NCBI RefSeq assembly: GCF_049347105.1
Contig: NZ_CP186334.1
Location: 5,270,001-5,334,000 of the forward strand
Length of the DNA stretch: 64,000 nt
Source: Gaoshiqia hydrogeniformans
Lineage (GTDB): Bacteria; Bacteroidota; Bacteroidia; Bacteroidales; Prolixibacteraceae
Reading direction: 5' to 3'
Below, piece after piece: positions 1 through 8,800 of the stretch. The notes beneath the pieces were generated by a model, which was not told the DNA's origin, made no database searches, and worked only from the letters and a program-made list of their open reading frames with translations. The position numbers and the translations under genes are program-made. Each line of letters begins with the position of its first letter. The first letter of the stretch is position 1.

Positions 1-166
1 CATGCGATCCGCGAATCGTTTCTTCATAACAGGGTTCAAACTCGCCATCTGCAAATACAGGACAGGAAGATTTTCCTAGTTCAATACCAGCATGGTTGCA
101 AACTTTAGTAGTTAAATACGTGGTAGCAGAGCCTGTAAAAATCTTCAGCGGGGCCTTATTTCCCAT
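1..166 (-). CDS. prs: Ribose-phosphate pyrophosphokinase, N-terminal part (cut by window start)
   Basis: The enzyme makes PRPP from ribose 5-phosphate and ATP for nucleotide, histidine and tryptophan synthesis. Only the first 55 codons are inside the window and the frame stays open to base 1. The peptide starts MGNKAPLKIFTGSAT and reaches FADGEFEPCYEETIRGSH, which matches the N-terminal half-domain of Prs proteins (G-x-A-T near the start, then the F-A/S-DGE segment with an R-G-x motif). The ATG at 166 is the only start preceded by a Bacteroidota promoter (206-213). The catalytic and PRPP loops lie outside, so completeness cannot be judged. Confidence 0.85.
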   Translation of the reverse strand, partial: MGNKAPLKIFTGSATTYLTTKVCNHAGIELGKSSCPVFADGEFEPCYEETIRGSH

Positions 167-205
167 ATTTTCCTTTTTAAAATTTTAGTAGCTTGGAATT
201 GCGCG

Positions 206-213
206 CAAAGGTA
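206..213 (-). promoter_or_regulatory. -7 promoter box for prs
   Basis: Read on the minus strand the bases are TACCTTTG, a match to the Bacteroidota -7 consensus TAnnTTTG, about 40 nt before the prs ATG. No clear TTTG sits at the -33 position, so the call rests on the -7 box and its placement in an AT-rich 147-bp gap between engB and prs. Confidence 0.45.
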
Positions 214-313
214 AAAAAATCTTTACGATATATTAAAGGTAAGATTACCAAGTTATTGTTTTTAGAATGAATCACAATAATCATTACAATCCAATAAACT
301 GACTGGCAAGGTA

Positions 314-913
314 TTAGTTAATTATTGATGATGTTTCGGCAATAAAATTAAGTATTTCTTCTTTTCCCGTACCTGTTTCAGCCGAACTGACAAAAATCGC
401 AGGTAATTCTTCCCATTGTTTACGGAGTTCTTTTTTATAGTAAGCCAGGTTGCCGGCCAGTTTGGTTTTTCCCAGTTTATCCGATTTGGTAAACACCAGG
501 GCAAAAGGGACCTGCTTCTCTCCCAGCCAGGAGATAAATTCAAGGTCAATGGTTTGCGGCTCCAGGCGGGAATCAATCAACACAAACAGGCAATACAGGT
601 TCTCGCGTTTCAGGATATAATCAATAATATAAGCCTGAAATTTGTTCAGTTCCTTACGCGAGACTTTGGCATAACCGTATCCGGGCAAATCAACCAGGTA
701 CCAACTGCTGTTGATCTCGAAATGATTAATCAGCTGCGTTTTACCCGGACGTGCCGATGTTTTTGCCAGTTTTTTATGGTTGGTAAGCATGTTGATCAGC
801 GACGATTTTCCCACATTGGAACGTCCGATAAATGCAAACTCGGGCTTATCGGGCGCAGGGCATTTCTTCACGTCCGAGTTGCTCATCAAAAAGCGGGCAG
901 TCCTGATCTCCAT
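314..913 (-). CDS. engB: Ribosome biogenesis GTP-binding protein EngB/YsxC
   Basis: This is a TRAFAC-class GTPase needed for late 50S ribosomal subunit assembly. All G motifs are visible: G1 GRSNVGKSS at residues 30-38, the G2 region PGKTQ at 56-60, G3 DLPGYG at 75-80, G4 TKSD at 142-145, and a G5-like VSSAETG near 174. At 199 residues it is the usual length for the family. The start MEIRTARFLMS is typical of EngB. It lies 2 bp downstream of manA on the same strand, so the two may be cotranscribed. Cytoplasmic and ribosome-associated by family knowledge. Confidence 0.95.
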   Translation of the reverse strand: MEIRTARFLMSNSDVKKCPAPDKPEFAFIGRSNVGKSSLINMLTNHKKLAKTSARPGKTQLINHFEINSSWYLVDLPGYGYAKVSRKELNKFQAYIIDYILKRENLYCLFVLIDSRLEPQTIDLEFISWLGEKQVPFALVFTKSDKLGKTKLAGNLAYYKKELRKQWEELPAIFVSSAETGTGKEEILNFIAETSSIIN

Positions 914-915
914 GA

Positions 916-1896
916 TTACACGTGTACTTCAAGTAGTTTTACATGACCTGAAAGCGGGTTTAACTGAAACTGGCTGACTGAGGCCGGAACCAGGATTGTT
1001 TCACCTTTTTTTACATTTTCAGTTGTTTCGGGGCTGATCAGTTCGTATTCGCCTTCCACGCAGATGTAAATAACAAATGAATCCAGCCCGTAAATGTCTT
1101 TTTCAATTTTTGTATTGAATTCCAACAGGTTGGTTGTGAAATACTCACAACTAACCACCTGGTTGCTTTTATTCAGTTCGTTGGGGTAATTTGTTTTGTA
1201 GTTATCGTGATAGGTAAAATCAATGGCATCAAGCGCCAGTTCGGTGTGTAATTCGCGCTCGTTCCCTTGGGCATCCCTTCGGTCGTAATCGTAAATACGG
1301 TAGGTGATATCGGATGTTTGCTGAATTTCGGCAACCAGAATGCCTTTTCCAATGGCATGAACGCGGCCGGCCGGCATGAAAAATACATCGCCTGCCTCAA
1401 CCTCTACGAAATTAAGAATGTCAGTCAGTTCTTTATTCGCGAGTTTTTTCAGGTAAGTTTCCTGATCGATGGCACAATTAAAGCCGGCATTCAGGCGGGC
1501 GCCTTTGTCGGCTTGCAAAACATACCACATTTCGGTTTTCCCGAAGGCCTGATGGCGTTTTTTTGCCATCTCATCATTGGGATGAACCTGCACCGAAAGA
1601 TCATCATTGGCATCGATAAACTTGATCAGCAGAGGAAATTCGACGCCGAATTTTTCAAAGACTTTGTCGCCAACCAGCTCGCCCATATAAATTTCAATGA
1701 GTTCTTCCAGGTTATTTCCGGCCAAAACACCGTTACTGACAACCGAAACATTCCCGTCAACTCCGGATAATTCCCAACTCTCTCCACAGTTTGGCAAATG
1801 GCCAAAATCTTTTCCCAAAGCGGTTTTCATTTTTTGTCCGCCCCAGATCCGCTCCATATAAATCGGGGAAAATTTTAAAGGATACAGGTTCTTCAT
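916..1896 (-). CDS. manA: Mannose-6-phosphate isomerase, class I
   Basis: The enzyme interconverts mannose 6-phosphate and fructose 6-phosphate and is zinc-dependent in this family. Visible marks are the N-terminal MKNLYPLKFSPIYMERIWGG, the metal-site segment QVHPNDEMAKK, KTEMWYVLQA with its conserved glutamate, and MPAGRVHAIGKG with the active-site histidine. The ATG at 1896 gives 326 residues and the conserved N-terminus; an in-frame ATG 15 bases upstream only adds MIAYN. It is followed after 2 bp by engB. Its role is probably mannose catabolism or supply of GDP-mannose precursors. Confidence 0.92.
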   Translation of the reverse strand: MKNLYPLKFSPIYMERIWGGQKMKTALGKDFGHLPNCGESWELSGVDGNVSVVSNGVLAGNNLEELIEIYMGELVGDKVFEKFGVEFPLLIKFIDANDDLSVQVHPNDEMAKKRHQAFGKTEMWYVLQADKGARLNAGFNCAIDQETYLKKLANKELTDILNFVEVEAGDVFFMPAGRVHAIGKGILVAEIQQTSDITYRIYDYDRRDAQGNERELHTELALDAIDFTYHDNYKTNYPNELNKSNQVVSCEYFTTNLLEFNTKIEKDIYGLDSFVIYICVEGEYELISPETTENVKKGETILVPASVSQFQLNPLSGHVKLLEVHV

Positions 1897-1923
1897 GTTA
1901 TATGCGATCACTAATTTGTTCTG

Positions 1924-2223
1924 TTAAAATTCAAAATCAACGGCTGCCCGCAATGTCGTCGTGCCGGCAACCAATTTCACAACCTTCAGGTGTTCGGGAT
2001 GAACGCGGTAAACATCCAGATCGGCAAGATTTTCGAAATGCGAAATCAGGCAAATATCATACGATTTGCTTTCGAGTTCGTAATTCAGGCCCACCTCCAG
2101 GTATTTTACTTCGGCTATTTTATCTTTTAATCCTTCAAGGGCTTGTTTAATCTGTATCAAAACTTGCTGTTTTTCCGCCTCCGGGTATTCATTCAATTTG
2201 AAAAGAACAACATGGTTAATCAT
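1924..2223 (-). CDS. Dabb (stress-responsive alpha/beta barrel) family protein
   Basis: This 99-residue protein starts MINHVVLFKL, has a HFENLADLDVY segment, then HPEHLKVV and a hydrophobic C-terminal strand. That is the Dabb pattern, a dimeric ferredoxin-like fold. Members are linked to stress responses, and some are small-molecule cyclases or of unknown function. No catalytic assignment is possible from the sequence. It is cytoplasmic (no signal peptide) and lies 27 bp upstream of manA on the same strand. Confidence 0.8.
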   Translation of the reverse strand: MINHVVLFKLNEYPEAEKQQVLIQIKQALEGLKDKIAEVKYLEVGLNYELESKSYDICLISHFENLADLDVYRVHPEHLKVVKLVAGTTTLRAAVDFEF

Positions 2224-2351
2224 AATCTTGTTCGTTTAGGATATTTATTTTTCGCTGCGAAGTTAATACTTTCCGCGCTGTCCTCCACATTTAGAAGCTG
2301 GATTAAGTAAAAATACCGCCATCTTAGCTATCTTTGAATATAAAAACGAAA

Positions 2352-2957
2352 ATGATCATCATCGGTATTGCTGGAGGAACAGGTTCAGGAAAAACAACCG
2401 TGGTCAATAAAATCATGGATAAGCTTTTGGTTGATGAAGTGGCTGTTTTATCGCAGGATTCGTATTATAAAGACAATGCCCACCTGCCGCTTGAAGAAAG
2501 ACGAAAGCTGAACTTTGACCATCCCGATTCGATTGAATTCACACTGCTGGTCGACCATTTACAGCGGTTAAAAAACGGCGAACCGATTGAGGAACCTGAC
2601 TATTCGTACCTGACCTGTACCCGTTCCGGAAAAACAACAACGGTTCATCCCAAACCGGTCATTATTGTTGAAGGAATCCTGGTTTTGTGTGATGCGGAAT
2701 TGCGTAAAATGATGGATATTAAAGTGTTTGTTGATTGCGACTCCGATCTGCGCTTGTCGCGTGTCATTCAGCGCGATATTATTGAACGAGGCCGCGATGT
2801 ACACCAGGTGTTAACGCGTTACGAAGATACGGTACGCCCCAGCCACCTTCAGTTTATTGAACCCTCGAAACGATATGCCGACATCATTATTCCCGAAGGA
2901 GGAAATAACCGGGTGGCGATCAGGATATTAACCCATTTCATCAAACAAAACCTATGA
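2352..2957 (+). CDS. udk: Uridine kinase
   Basis: It phosphorylates uridine and cytidine to UMP and CMP in pyrimidine salvage. The Walker A loop GGTGSGKTT follows the first beta strand. The segments SQDSYYKD, NFDHPDSIEF and VEGILVLCD are typical of uridine kinases, as is the basic patch RDIIERGRDV. The ATG at 2352 gives 201 residues. An upstream TTG at 2334 is in frame but lies inside TATCTTTG (2329-2336), a good -7 promoter box, so it is unlikely to be translated. An exonuclease gene follows after 4 bp. Confidence 0.93.
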   Translation: MIIIGIAGGTGSGKTTVVNKIMDKLLVDEVAVLSQDSYYKDNAHLPLEERRKLNFDHPDSIEFTLLVDHLQRLKNGEPIEEPDYSYLTCTRSGKTTTVHPKPVIIVEGILVLCDAELRKMMDIKVFVDCDSDLRLSRVIQRDIIERGRDVHQVLTRYEDTVRPSHLQFIEPSKRYADIIIPEGGNNRVAIRILTHFIKQNL

Positions 2958-2961
2958 TCTT

Positions 2962-3684
2962 ATGCTGTACAACCTGAATATCGAAGACGTTTTATTCCTT
3001 GATATTGAAACGGTTCCCCAATATCCGGACTACCATGAGTTGCCGGAGAATTTTCAAAAACTATGGGACCAGAAATCAACTTATTTCCGTACCGAAGAAC
3101 AGGAACCGGGTGATGTATACGAACGGGCCGGTATTTATGCCGAGTTTGGACGGATTATCTGTATTTCGGCCGGTTTTGTCGTTCAAAAGGCCGGAGAACG
3201 TTATTTTCGGGTGAAATCGTTTTATGACGATGATGAGAAAAAGTTGCTTTCTTCGTTCAATAACATGCTGAACAAGTTTACTTCGAATCCCGGGAAATGC
3301 CTTTGCGCGCATAACGGACAGGAGTTTGACTACCCGTATATCGCCCGTCGCACCCTGATTAACGGTTTGCGGTTACCGAAAATACTTGATATGGCCGGTA
3401 TGAAACCCTGGGAAGTGAAAGACCGGCTGATGGACACCCTTCAACTATGGAAGTTTGGCGATTACAAAAATTATACATCGCTGAGTTTACTGTGCGCGGC
3501 ATTTCAAATTCCGACGCCGAAGGACGACATTGACGGCAGCCAGGTTGCCGGAGTTTATTATGAAGAAGGCGACCTCGACCGCATTATCCGCTACTGTGAG
3601 AAAGATACCCTGGCCGTGGCCAATTTGTTGTTGCGCTATAAAGGCGAAGCCATTATCGGCATGGAAAACATGGAGGTGGTGTAG
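2962..3684 (+). CDS. Predicted DEDDy 3'-5' exonuclease (PolB exonuclease-like)
   Basis: This 240-residue protein carries the three exonuclease motifs of the DnaQ/PolB superfamily. Exo I is FLDIETVP (D14, E16), Exo II is HNGQEFDYPYIARR (D123) and Exo III is RYCEKDTLAV (Y211-x3-D215), the DEDDy arrangement. It resembles the stand-alone family of predicted 3'-5' exonucleases related to the PolB exonuclease domain; no polymerase domain is present. It probably acts on single-stranded DNA or RNA in repair or turnover, but the substrate is not shown. It sits 4 bp after udk and is probably cotranscribed with it. Confidence 0.82.
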   Translation: MLYNLNIEDVLFLDIETVPQYPDYHELPENFQKLWDQKSTYFRTEEQEPGDVYERAGIYAEFGRIICISAGFVVQKAGERYFRVKSFYDDDEKKLLSSFNNMLNKFTSNPGKCLCAHNGQEFDYPYIARRTLINGLRLPKILDMAGMKPWEVKDRLMDTLQLWKFGDYKNYTSLSLLCAAFQIPTPKDDIDGSQVAGVYYEEGDLDRIIRYCEKDTLAVANLLLRYKGEAIIGMENMEVV

Positions 3685-3690
3685 GTCCGC

Positions 3691-4149
3691 TTAAAACTTC
3701 ATCGCCCGGTCCATGTCACGTTTCGAGTCTTTTTGTTTCAGGCTTTCGCGTTTGTCATATGTTTTCTTTCCTTTTGCCAGTCCAATTTCGAGTTTTGCCA
3801 GGCCGCGGTCGTTCATAAACATCCGGAGCGGGACGATGGTCAGTCCGCTTTCCTTAATCTTTTTCTGAAGTTTTTCCAGCTCCTTTTTTGTCAACAGTAA
3901 CTTGCGGTCGCGGCGGGCTTCGTGATTATTGATGTTGCCAAAATCATACTCCGAAATGTTCATGTTTACTACATACAGTTCGTTCAGGGTAAAACGGCAA
4001 TAGGCCTCCACGATACTGGCTTTACTGTTGCGAATGGATTTTATTTCGGTGCCAACCAGTTGGATTCCGGCAATAAACTTTTCGAGAATTTCGTATTCGA
4101 AATAAGCCCGTTTGTTTTTTATATTGATATTTTGTGGTTTATGCGCCAT
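3691..4149 (-). CDS. smpB: SsrA-binding protein SmpB
   Basis: SmpB binds tmRNA and directs it to stalled ribosomes for trans-translation. The 152-residue protein shows the family core: NINIKNKRAYFEYEI, GIQLVGTEIKSIR, then EAYCRF, KLLLTKKELEKL and the glycine/lysine-rich GLAKGKKTYDKRESLK before a basic tail (KQKDSKRDMDRAMKF), which enters the ribosomal decoding site in known SmpB. Its start overlaps the end of the upstream Yip1-like gene by 11 bp. The tmRNA gene is not in the window. Confidence 0.96.
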   Translation of the reverse strand: MAHKPQNINIKNKRAYFEYEILEKFIAGIQLVGTEIKSIRNSKASIVEAYCRFTLNELYVVNMNISEYDFGNINNHEARRDRKLLLTKKELEKLQKKIKESGLTIVPLRMFMNDRGLAKLEIGLAKGKKTYDKRESLKQKDSKRDMDRAMKF

Positions 4150-4723
4150 AAGGGAAAATTACAGATAACAATTTCCAACTGACAATATTTGTCATCCCGA
4201 AAATCAGCAGAATCAACAAGATTGACAACATAATAAACCGCGAACGGTTTACTTCGGGTATACCGAGGCTGGTTTGCGCCCCCGTAACAAAAATGTAGAA
4301 ACCGTACAATCCAACAATATTCAACAGAGCCAATCCGTGAAATAAACCGGTGATAAATGATGCAATCACAAAAGGAAGCAAGGTAAAGGCGATCACATAA
4401 CTAAGAAACTGCCTGTCGTGTAAACCTCCGTAGTTTACCTGCAAAGCCGAAATAACTGCAACGGCAAGGTAATACTGGATGAGGTAACTCACGATAATCC
4501 GTATCGCTTTCATCAAAGCAAAAGACAACAGGTAATCGGGCTTACTGATGAGCTCTCCCAGGAATACAGCGGCCCCGGTAATAACAATCAGGGGCAGAAG
4601 CAGGCGAACAACAATATTTTCGGTAAAATAGTCCGGCTGTTTCTTATCCCAGAATTTTTTCGGATCGGCAAGTATCGATTTGCATTCCTGATAAATCCAG
4701 TTGTATTGTTGCTTAAAATCCAT
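4139..4723 (-). CDS. Yip1-domain multi-pass membrane protein
   Basis: This is a 194-residue integral membrane protein with a soluble start (MDFKQQYNWIYQECKSIL, then DPKKFWDKK) followed by about five hydrophobic segments. The layout matches bacterial Yip1-family proteins, whose function is unknown. The ATG at 4723 was chosen because the protein begins with this conserved segment; the frame is open upstream to 5038 but that stretch lies over miaA on the other strand. A TATTTTTG -7 box on the minus strand (4743-4750) sits 20 nt before this ATG. It overlaps smpB by 11 bp. Confidence 0.75.
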   Translation of the reverse strand: MDFKQQYNWIYQECKSILADPKKFWDKKQPDYFTENIVVRLLLPLIVITGAAVFLGELISKPDYLLSFALMKAIRIIVSYLIQYYLAVAVISALQVNYGGLHDRQFLSYVIAFTLLPFVIASFITGLFHGLALLNIVGLYGFYIFVTGAQTSLGIPEVNRSRFIMLSILLILLIFGMTNIVSWKLLSVIFPYGA

Positions 4724-4783
4724 GTTTCTTTCTTTTGCGTTACAAAAATACATTATTTTGCAAATTAGAATCACGAAATCACC

Positions 4784-5710
4784 ATGCACGACAGAAAATA
4801 TCAAATGCTCACCATCCTTGGGCCGACGGCTTCGGGAAAAACAACTGTGGCTGCCCATGCTGCCAAATTGCTCGGCGGCGAAGTAATTTCGGCTGATTCG
4901 CGACAGGTGTACCGCGGAATGGATCTGGGTACCGGAAAAGATTATGCCGATTATGAAGCTGATGGCGTACAAATTCCCTATCACCTGATTGATATAGCAG
5001 AGGCCGGTTATGAGTATAATGTATTTGAGTTTCAGCATGATTTCCTCACCGCTTATGCCGATGTAACCGGACGCGGAAAATTTCCGGTTTTATGCGGCGG
5101 GAGCGGGTTGTACCTGGAGGCGGTTTTAAAAAATTATAAATTGATTCAGGTCCCGCATAACGAAGCGCTGCGCCTGGAATTACAGGATAAGGAACTGGAT
5201 GAACTAACCGACATCCTGAAAAACTATAAATCAGACCTGCACAACAAAACGGATATTGAAAATAAGAAACGGGCTTTACGGGCCATCGAGATCGAAGATT
5301 ACCTGCAGCATCATCCGGATATCGACCGATCGATGCCCGACATCAACAGCCTGGTGGTTGGGGTTAAATTTGACCGGCTAAGCCGCCGCCGCCGGATCAG
5401 CGAACGCCTGAAACAACGCCTGGACAACGGCATGCTGGACGAAGTAAAAGCCCTGCTCGACAAAGGTCTAACGCCAGACCAACTGATTTATTACGGGCTG
5501 GAATACAAGTACCTGACTCAGCATTTAACCGACGAACTGTCGTACAACGACATGTTTACCGGACTGGAAACCGCCATTCACCAGTTTGCCAAACGGCAAA
5601 TGACCTGGTTTCGCCGGATGGAACGGCAAGGGATCGACATTCACTGGCTTGACGGCTACATGCCCCTTGCCGAAAAACTTGAGCGGATTAGCTACTGGCT
5701 GAACCGGTAG
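4784..5710 (+). CDS. miaA: tRNA dimethylallyltransferase MiaA
   Basis: MiaA transfers a dimethylallyl group to N6 of A37 in tRNAs that read UNN codons. The P-loop GPTASGKT is at residues 13-20, followed by the DSRQVYRGMDLGTGK substrate motif, DIAEAGYEYNVFEF, the CGGSGLYLEA loop and the C-terminal FAKRQMTWFRR. At 308 residues it is full length. It is transcribed divergently from the Yip1-like gene with a 60-bp gap. An internal ATG 21 bases in is possible, but the chosen start fits the gap well. Confidence 0.95.
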   Translation: MHDRKYQMLTILGPTASGKTTVAAHAAKLLGGEVISADSRQVYRGMDLGTGKDYADYEADGVQIPYHLIDIAEAGYEYNVFEFQHDFLTAYADVTGRGKFPVLCGGSGLYLEAVLKNYKLIQVPHNEALRLELQDKELDELTDILKNYKSDLHNKTDIENKKRALRAIEIEDYLQHHPDIDRSMPDINSLVVGVKFDRLSRRRRISERLKQRLDNGMLDEVKALLDKGLTPDQLIYYGLEYKYLTQHLTDELSYNDMFTGLETAIHQFAKRQMTWFRRMERQGIDIHWLDGYMPLAEKLERISYWLNR

Positions 5711-5736
5711 CTCCCGGCAGTTCGGCGTCTTCTTCC

Positions 5737-6480
5737 CTATTCCTGCCGTCTCGCGCGCCAGCTGATTTCCATCGTGCTCAGATCAGCGGAATCGCTTTCC
5801 CGCACCAGAGTCGATTGGTATTTATTTTCCTTCAGTTGATTGGTTACAACAGCTAAACGGTCGCCGCCCAATCCTTCTTTCAGGTAGTTAATTTCGATGG
5901 TTGCCGGTTCATGCGCGTTCAGAAAATCGATTCCAAACTGATCCAACACGCGCTCCAGCGCTTTTACGCTGTTAAAATGCCTGTTCACATCCAGATCGCT
6001 GAATAAAACCGGCGAAAAAAGCATTTGCTCCGGATGATTCTTCGGCCTGATCCGTTTGGGTTCGCGGCAAACGCTCGCGCCCTTATACCGGGGAAACGTT
6101 TCTTTGTAATCTTTCAGCAGAACAATCTTTTTGCTTTCGGTATCCAGGATCAGCCAGGCAGAGTTGCCACGCAGCAGCACTTCCCCCTTTTCATTTTCAA
6201 GAATAAATTCGCGATAGGCATACATGCCGTCGGTCCCCGCCGACCAGGTATTGAGCACAATGATATCCTGCCACGAAGGATATTTTTCCACGTCGATATA
6301 CATGCGTGATAAAACCCAGAACATATGCTGGCTTTGAAGTTGGTCGTAGCCCCAATCCATCACCTGGGCATGAGACCAGGCTGCTTTAAGCATAAACTGA
6401 AACAACGAACAAACCGACGCTTTCCCGTACTGGTTTGTGTGAAACGACTGAACATTGATTTTCTCAGTATATTTTTCCAT
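5737..6480 (-). CDS. Acyl-ACP thioesterase (double hot-dog)
   Basis: It hydrolyses acyl-ACP to release free fatty acids. The 247-residue protein has two hot-dog repeats. The first contains WVLSRMYIDV and a Y/R-rich strand, and the second begins at FSDLDVNRHFNSVKALE, carrying the D-x-N-x-H active-site pattern of the FatA/FatB-like family. No signal peptide. It converges on miaA (26-bp gap) and stands alone. Its likely role is setting fatty-acid pools or chain length; the chain-length specificity cannot be read from the sequence. Confidence 0.87.
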   Translation of the reverse strand: MEKYTEKINVQSFHTNQYGKASVCSLFQFMLKAAWSHAQVMDWGYDQLQSQHMFWVLSRMYIDVEKYPSWQDIIVLNTWSAGTDGMYAYREFILENEKGEVLLRGNSAWLILDTESKKIVLLKDYKETFPRYKGASVCREPKRIRPKNHPEQMLFSPVLFSDLDVNRHFNSVKALERVLDQFGIDFLNAHEPATIEINYLKEGLGGDRLAVVTNQLKENKYQSTLVRESDSADLSTMEISWRARRQE

Positions 6481-6572
6481 CCAATGATGATTTTATTTAA
6501 ACCTTTCAACAAAAGTATTGTTCAGCTTTGAAAATAAAGAAGCAATTGCGACTTTTGCGAAAATTTTTCTGA

Positions 6573-7346
6573 ATGAGCGATATCATTATTAAAACACCCG
6601 AACAAATTGAGGGCATCAGACAAAGTAGTCAACTTGCAGGAAAAGCGTTGGTTATGATCGAAGGATTCCTGAAAGAAGGGGTCAACACCGAATATCTCAA
6701 TAAAACGATTGATGAGTTCATCCGCGATCATGGCGCCATACCGGCAACATTGGGCTATGGCGGTTATCCAAAATCGTGCTGTATATCGCTCAACGAAGTG
6801 GTTTGTCACGGTATCCCCGACCCGGCTACCGTTTTAAAGGAAGGAGATATCCTGAATATTGATGTGACGACTATTTTAAACGGCTACTATGGCGATACCA
6901 GCCGGATGTTTTCGATCGGGAATATTTCGCCAAAAGCAGAAAAAATCATCCAGGTGGCCCGCCATTCGATGGATTTAGGCATTCAGCAGGTACGGCCCGG
7001 AAACTACATTGGCAACATCGGTTTTGTAATCGGACGTTATGCCAAATCACAGAAATACAGCGTGGTCTATGAGTTTTGCGGGCATGGCGTTGGCGTCGAT
7101 TTCCACGAAGCCCCTCAGGTTGATCATATTGCACGGCGCAATTCGGGCGACATCATGCGTCCGGGAATGACTTTTACCATTGAACCGATGATCAACGAAG
7201 GAAAGGCATCAACACGGGTGGATAAAATTGACGGGTGGACTGCCCGCACCAGTGACGGAAAACTCTCTGCTCAATTCGAACACACCATTTTGGTTACCGA
7301 AAATGGTTATGAAGTGCTGACCGATGTTCGCGGCGAATACAATTAA
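6573..7346 (+). CDS. map: Methionine aminopeptidase, type I
   Basis: It removes the N-terminal methionine from nascent proteins using a dinuclear metal site. All five ligands are recognisable: the two aspartates in LNIDVTTILNGYYGDTSR, the histidine in CGHGVGVDFHEAP, the glutamate in FTIEPMIN and the glutamate in AQFEHTILVT. The length of 257 residues fits type Ia without an N-terminal zinc-finger extension. It is a single gene divergent from the thioesterase, with the histidine kinase 38 bp downstream. Another copy elsewhere, for example in a ribosomal-protein operon, cannot be excluded. Confidence 0.94.
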   Translation: MSDIIIKTPEQIEGIRQSSQLAGKALVMIEGFLKEGVNTEYLNKTIDEFIRDHGAIPATLGYGGYPKSCCISLNEVVCHGIPDPATVLKEGDILNIDVTTILNGYYGDTSRMFSIGNISPKAEKIIQVARHSMDLGIQQVRPGNYIGNIGFVIGRYAKSQKYSVVYEFCGHGVGVDFHEAPQVDHIARRNSGDIMRPGMTFTIEPMINEGKASTRVDKIDGWTARTSDGKLSAQFEHTILVTENGYEVLTDVRGEYN

Positions 7347-7384
7347 CAAAATAATACATTCCAAAAGCTTGCCGGTTCGCTTAA

Positions 7385-8725
7385 ATGGCTTATTTTAGCT
7401 TATTATTTCAATGTGATGTGAAAAATCAATTGGCAGACCTTTTCAACCGGCTCGTAACAAGCGCAGATACGAATCCCTACTCCGCGATCGAGGAGCGGAA
7501 AAAAAGTATCCTGCTGAACCTGTTTTTTTATTTTTATTTTCTGGTAGTTGGCAGCTTCCTGGTTTGGAACGTAATCACCTCAAACCCGGTTTATTTATTT
7601 GCCAATGCTGCCGGATTGTTTGTTGGGATTATTTTGTTTTACATCTTCCGCGTAAAAAAACGGCTGGTTATCGTTTCCGCAGTCTTTGTAGTAACCATTG
7701 CCCTGTTCTCGACCTTTTTATTACAAACGGGAGGAATAGAAAATTCGGCCCTTGTTTTTGCCCTGCTCATCCCGCTACCCACTATCCTTATTTTGGGAAA
7801 GCGATGGGGGCTTATTGTTCTGATGGTTTTCATCCTGATCAATTTGGCAGGCTTTATCTTTTTTTACAATACGATGTGGTTCCCACATTATAGTATGCAC
7901 ATGATTAGCCGTACCGGGATTGTTTTTGTGTTGATTTCCGTCATGGCCTATTCCAACGAATATGTATTCGAAACGCTGTACCTGCGGCTCGAAAAATTGT
8001 CGGAATCGTTGAAAGTGAGCCAGCAGCGGTATAAAAACCTGGCCGTAAACAAAGAACGTTTTGTTTCGCTGATTTCCAATAACCTGGGCGACCATATCGG
8101 AAGCTTTGCCGCAATTGCCAACCTGTTGAACGAAGAGTATCACGAGTTGACCGAAGAAAAACGGCTGGAATTAATCCGCAACCTGGCCAATATTTCCCAG
8201 CAAAATTACAAACTGCTGTACGACCTGGTGAAATGGTCGACCTCGCAAAGCGAAACCATTCCGTATGTACCAAAACCAATTAAACTGGAAAAGATCTACC
8301 GCGACATTGTGGCCCTTTTTCACCCGATGATTGAAGAAAAGAAATTGTCCTTCTTTTTAAAGATGAGAAGCAACTCGGAAATTTACGCCGATGAAGACAT
8401 GCTGGGGGCCATCCTTCGGAGCCTGGTTTCAAATGCCATTAAGTTCTCTCATGTTGGCGGCGAAGTCCGAATATCGGCTGTTGAAGAAGATGACATGATG
8501 GCCGTAACAGTTGCCGATACCGGTGTTGGCATGTCGCGCCAAAGTTTAATGCGGGTGAACGCTGCTGTGTCATTTTCCACGCCGGGAACGATGAAAGAAC
8601 CAGGGACAGGTATCGGGCTGATTTTGGTCAGGGAATTCCTTCAAAAGAACAGGGGCTATTTTCATGTCGAAAGTCAAAAAGGAAAAGGGACCCAGGTAAC
8701 CTTCCGCCTTCCGTTGGTCGAATAG
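7385..8725 (+). CDS. Membrane sensor histidine kinase-like protein with atypical H-box
   Basis: This 446-residue protein has about six hydrophobic segments between residues 42 and 190, a short coiled linker, a dimerisation-like helix pair (about 222-285) and a C-terminal HATPase domain. The ATPase motifs are intact: N-box SLVSNAIKFSH, G1 VADTGVGM, G2 GTGIGLILVREF. The H-box is odd. Where kinases have I-S-H-D-L-R, this reads I-S-N232-N233-L-G, so the phospho-acceptor histidine is Asn; the nearest His is H237. It may be a pseudokinase or may use another residue. No response regulator is adjacent. The start is uncertain because a GTG at codon 12 is also possible. Confidence 0.8.
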   Translation: MAYFSLLFQCDVKNQLADLFNRLVTSADTNPYSAIEERKKSILLNLFFYFYFLVVGSFLVWNVITSNPVYLFANAAGLFVGIILFYIFRVKKRLVIVSAVFVVTIALFSTFLLQTGGIENSALVFALLIPLPTILILGKRWGLIVLMVFILINLAGFIFFYNTMWFPHYSMHMISRTGIVFVLISVMAYSNEYVFETLYLRLEKLSESLKVSQQRYKNLAVNKERFVSLISNNLGDHIGSFAAIANLLNEEYHELTEEKRLELIRNLANISQQNYKLLYDLVKWSTSQSETIPYVPKPIKLEKIYRDIVALFHPMIEEKKLSFFLKMRSNSEIYADEDMLGAILRSLVSNAIKFSHVGGEVRISAVEEDDMMAVTVADTGVGMSRQSLMRVNAAVSFSTPGTMKEPGTGIGLILVREFLQKNRGYFHVESQKGKGTQVTFRLPLVE

Positions 8726-8755
8726 GCGCTTTGATCATCTGATTCTGTCCCGGCA

Positions 8756-8787
8756 TTCGAAATCCTCGGCTCCGAATATTATCTTTG
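8756..8787 (+). promoter_or_regulatory. Promoter for the GroES-like gene
   Basis: The -7 box TATCTTTG (8780-8787) matches TAnnTTTG, and TTCG at 8756-8759 lies 20 bp upstream, one base from the TTTG -33 consensus. The box ends 13 bp before the ATG, implying a very short 5' leader. Confidence 0.5.
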
Positions 8788-8800
8788 CAAAAAAAACAAA

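Noticed and set aside
4724..5038. Upstream extension of the Yip1-like gene
   Set aside because: The open frame lies over miaA on the other strand and the residues do not resemble a membrane or signal segment of the family.
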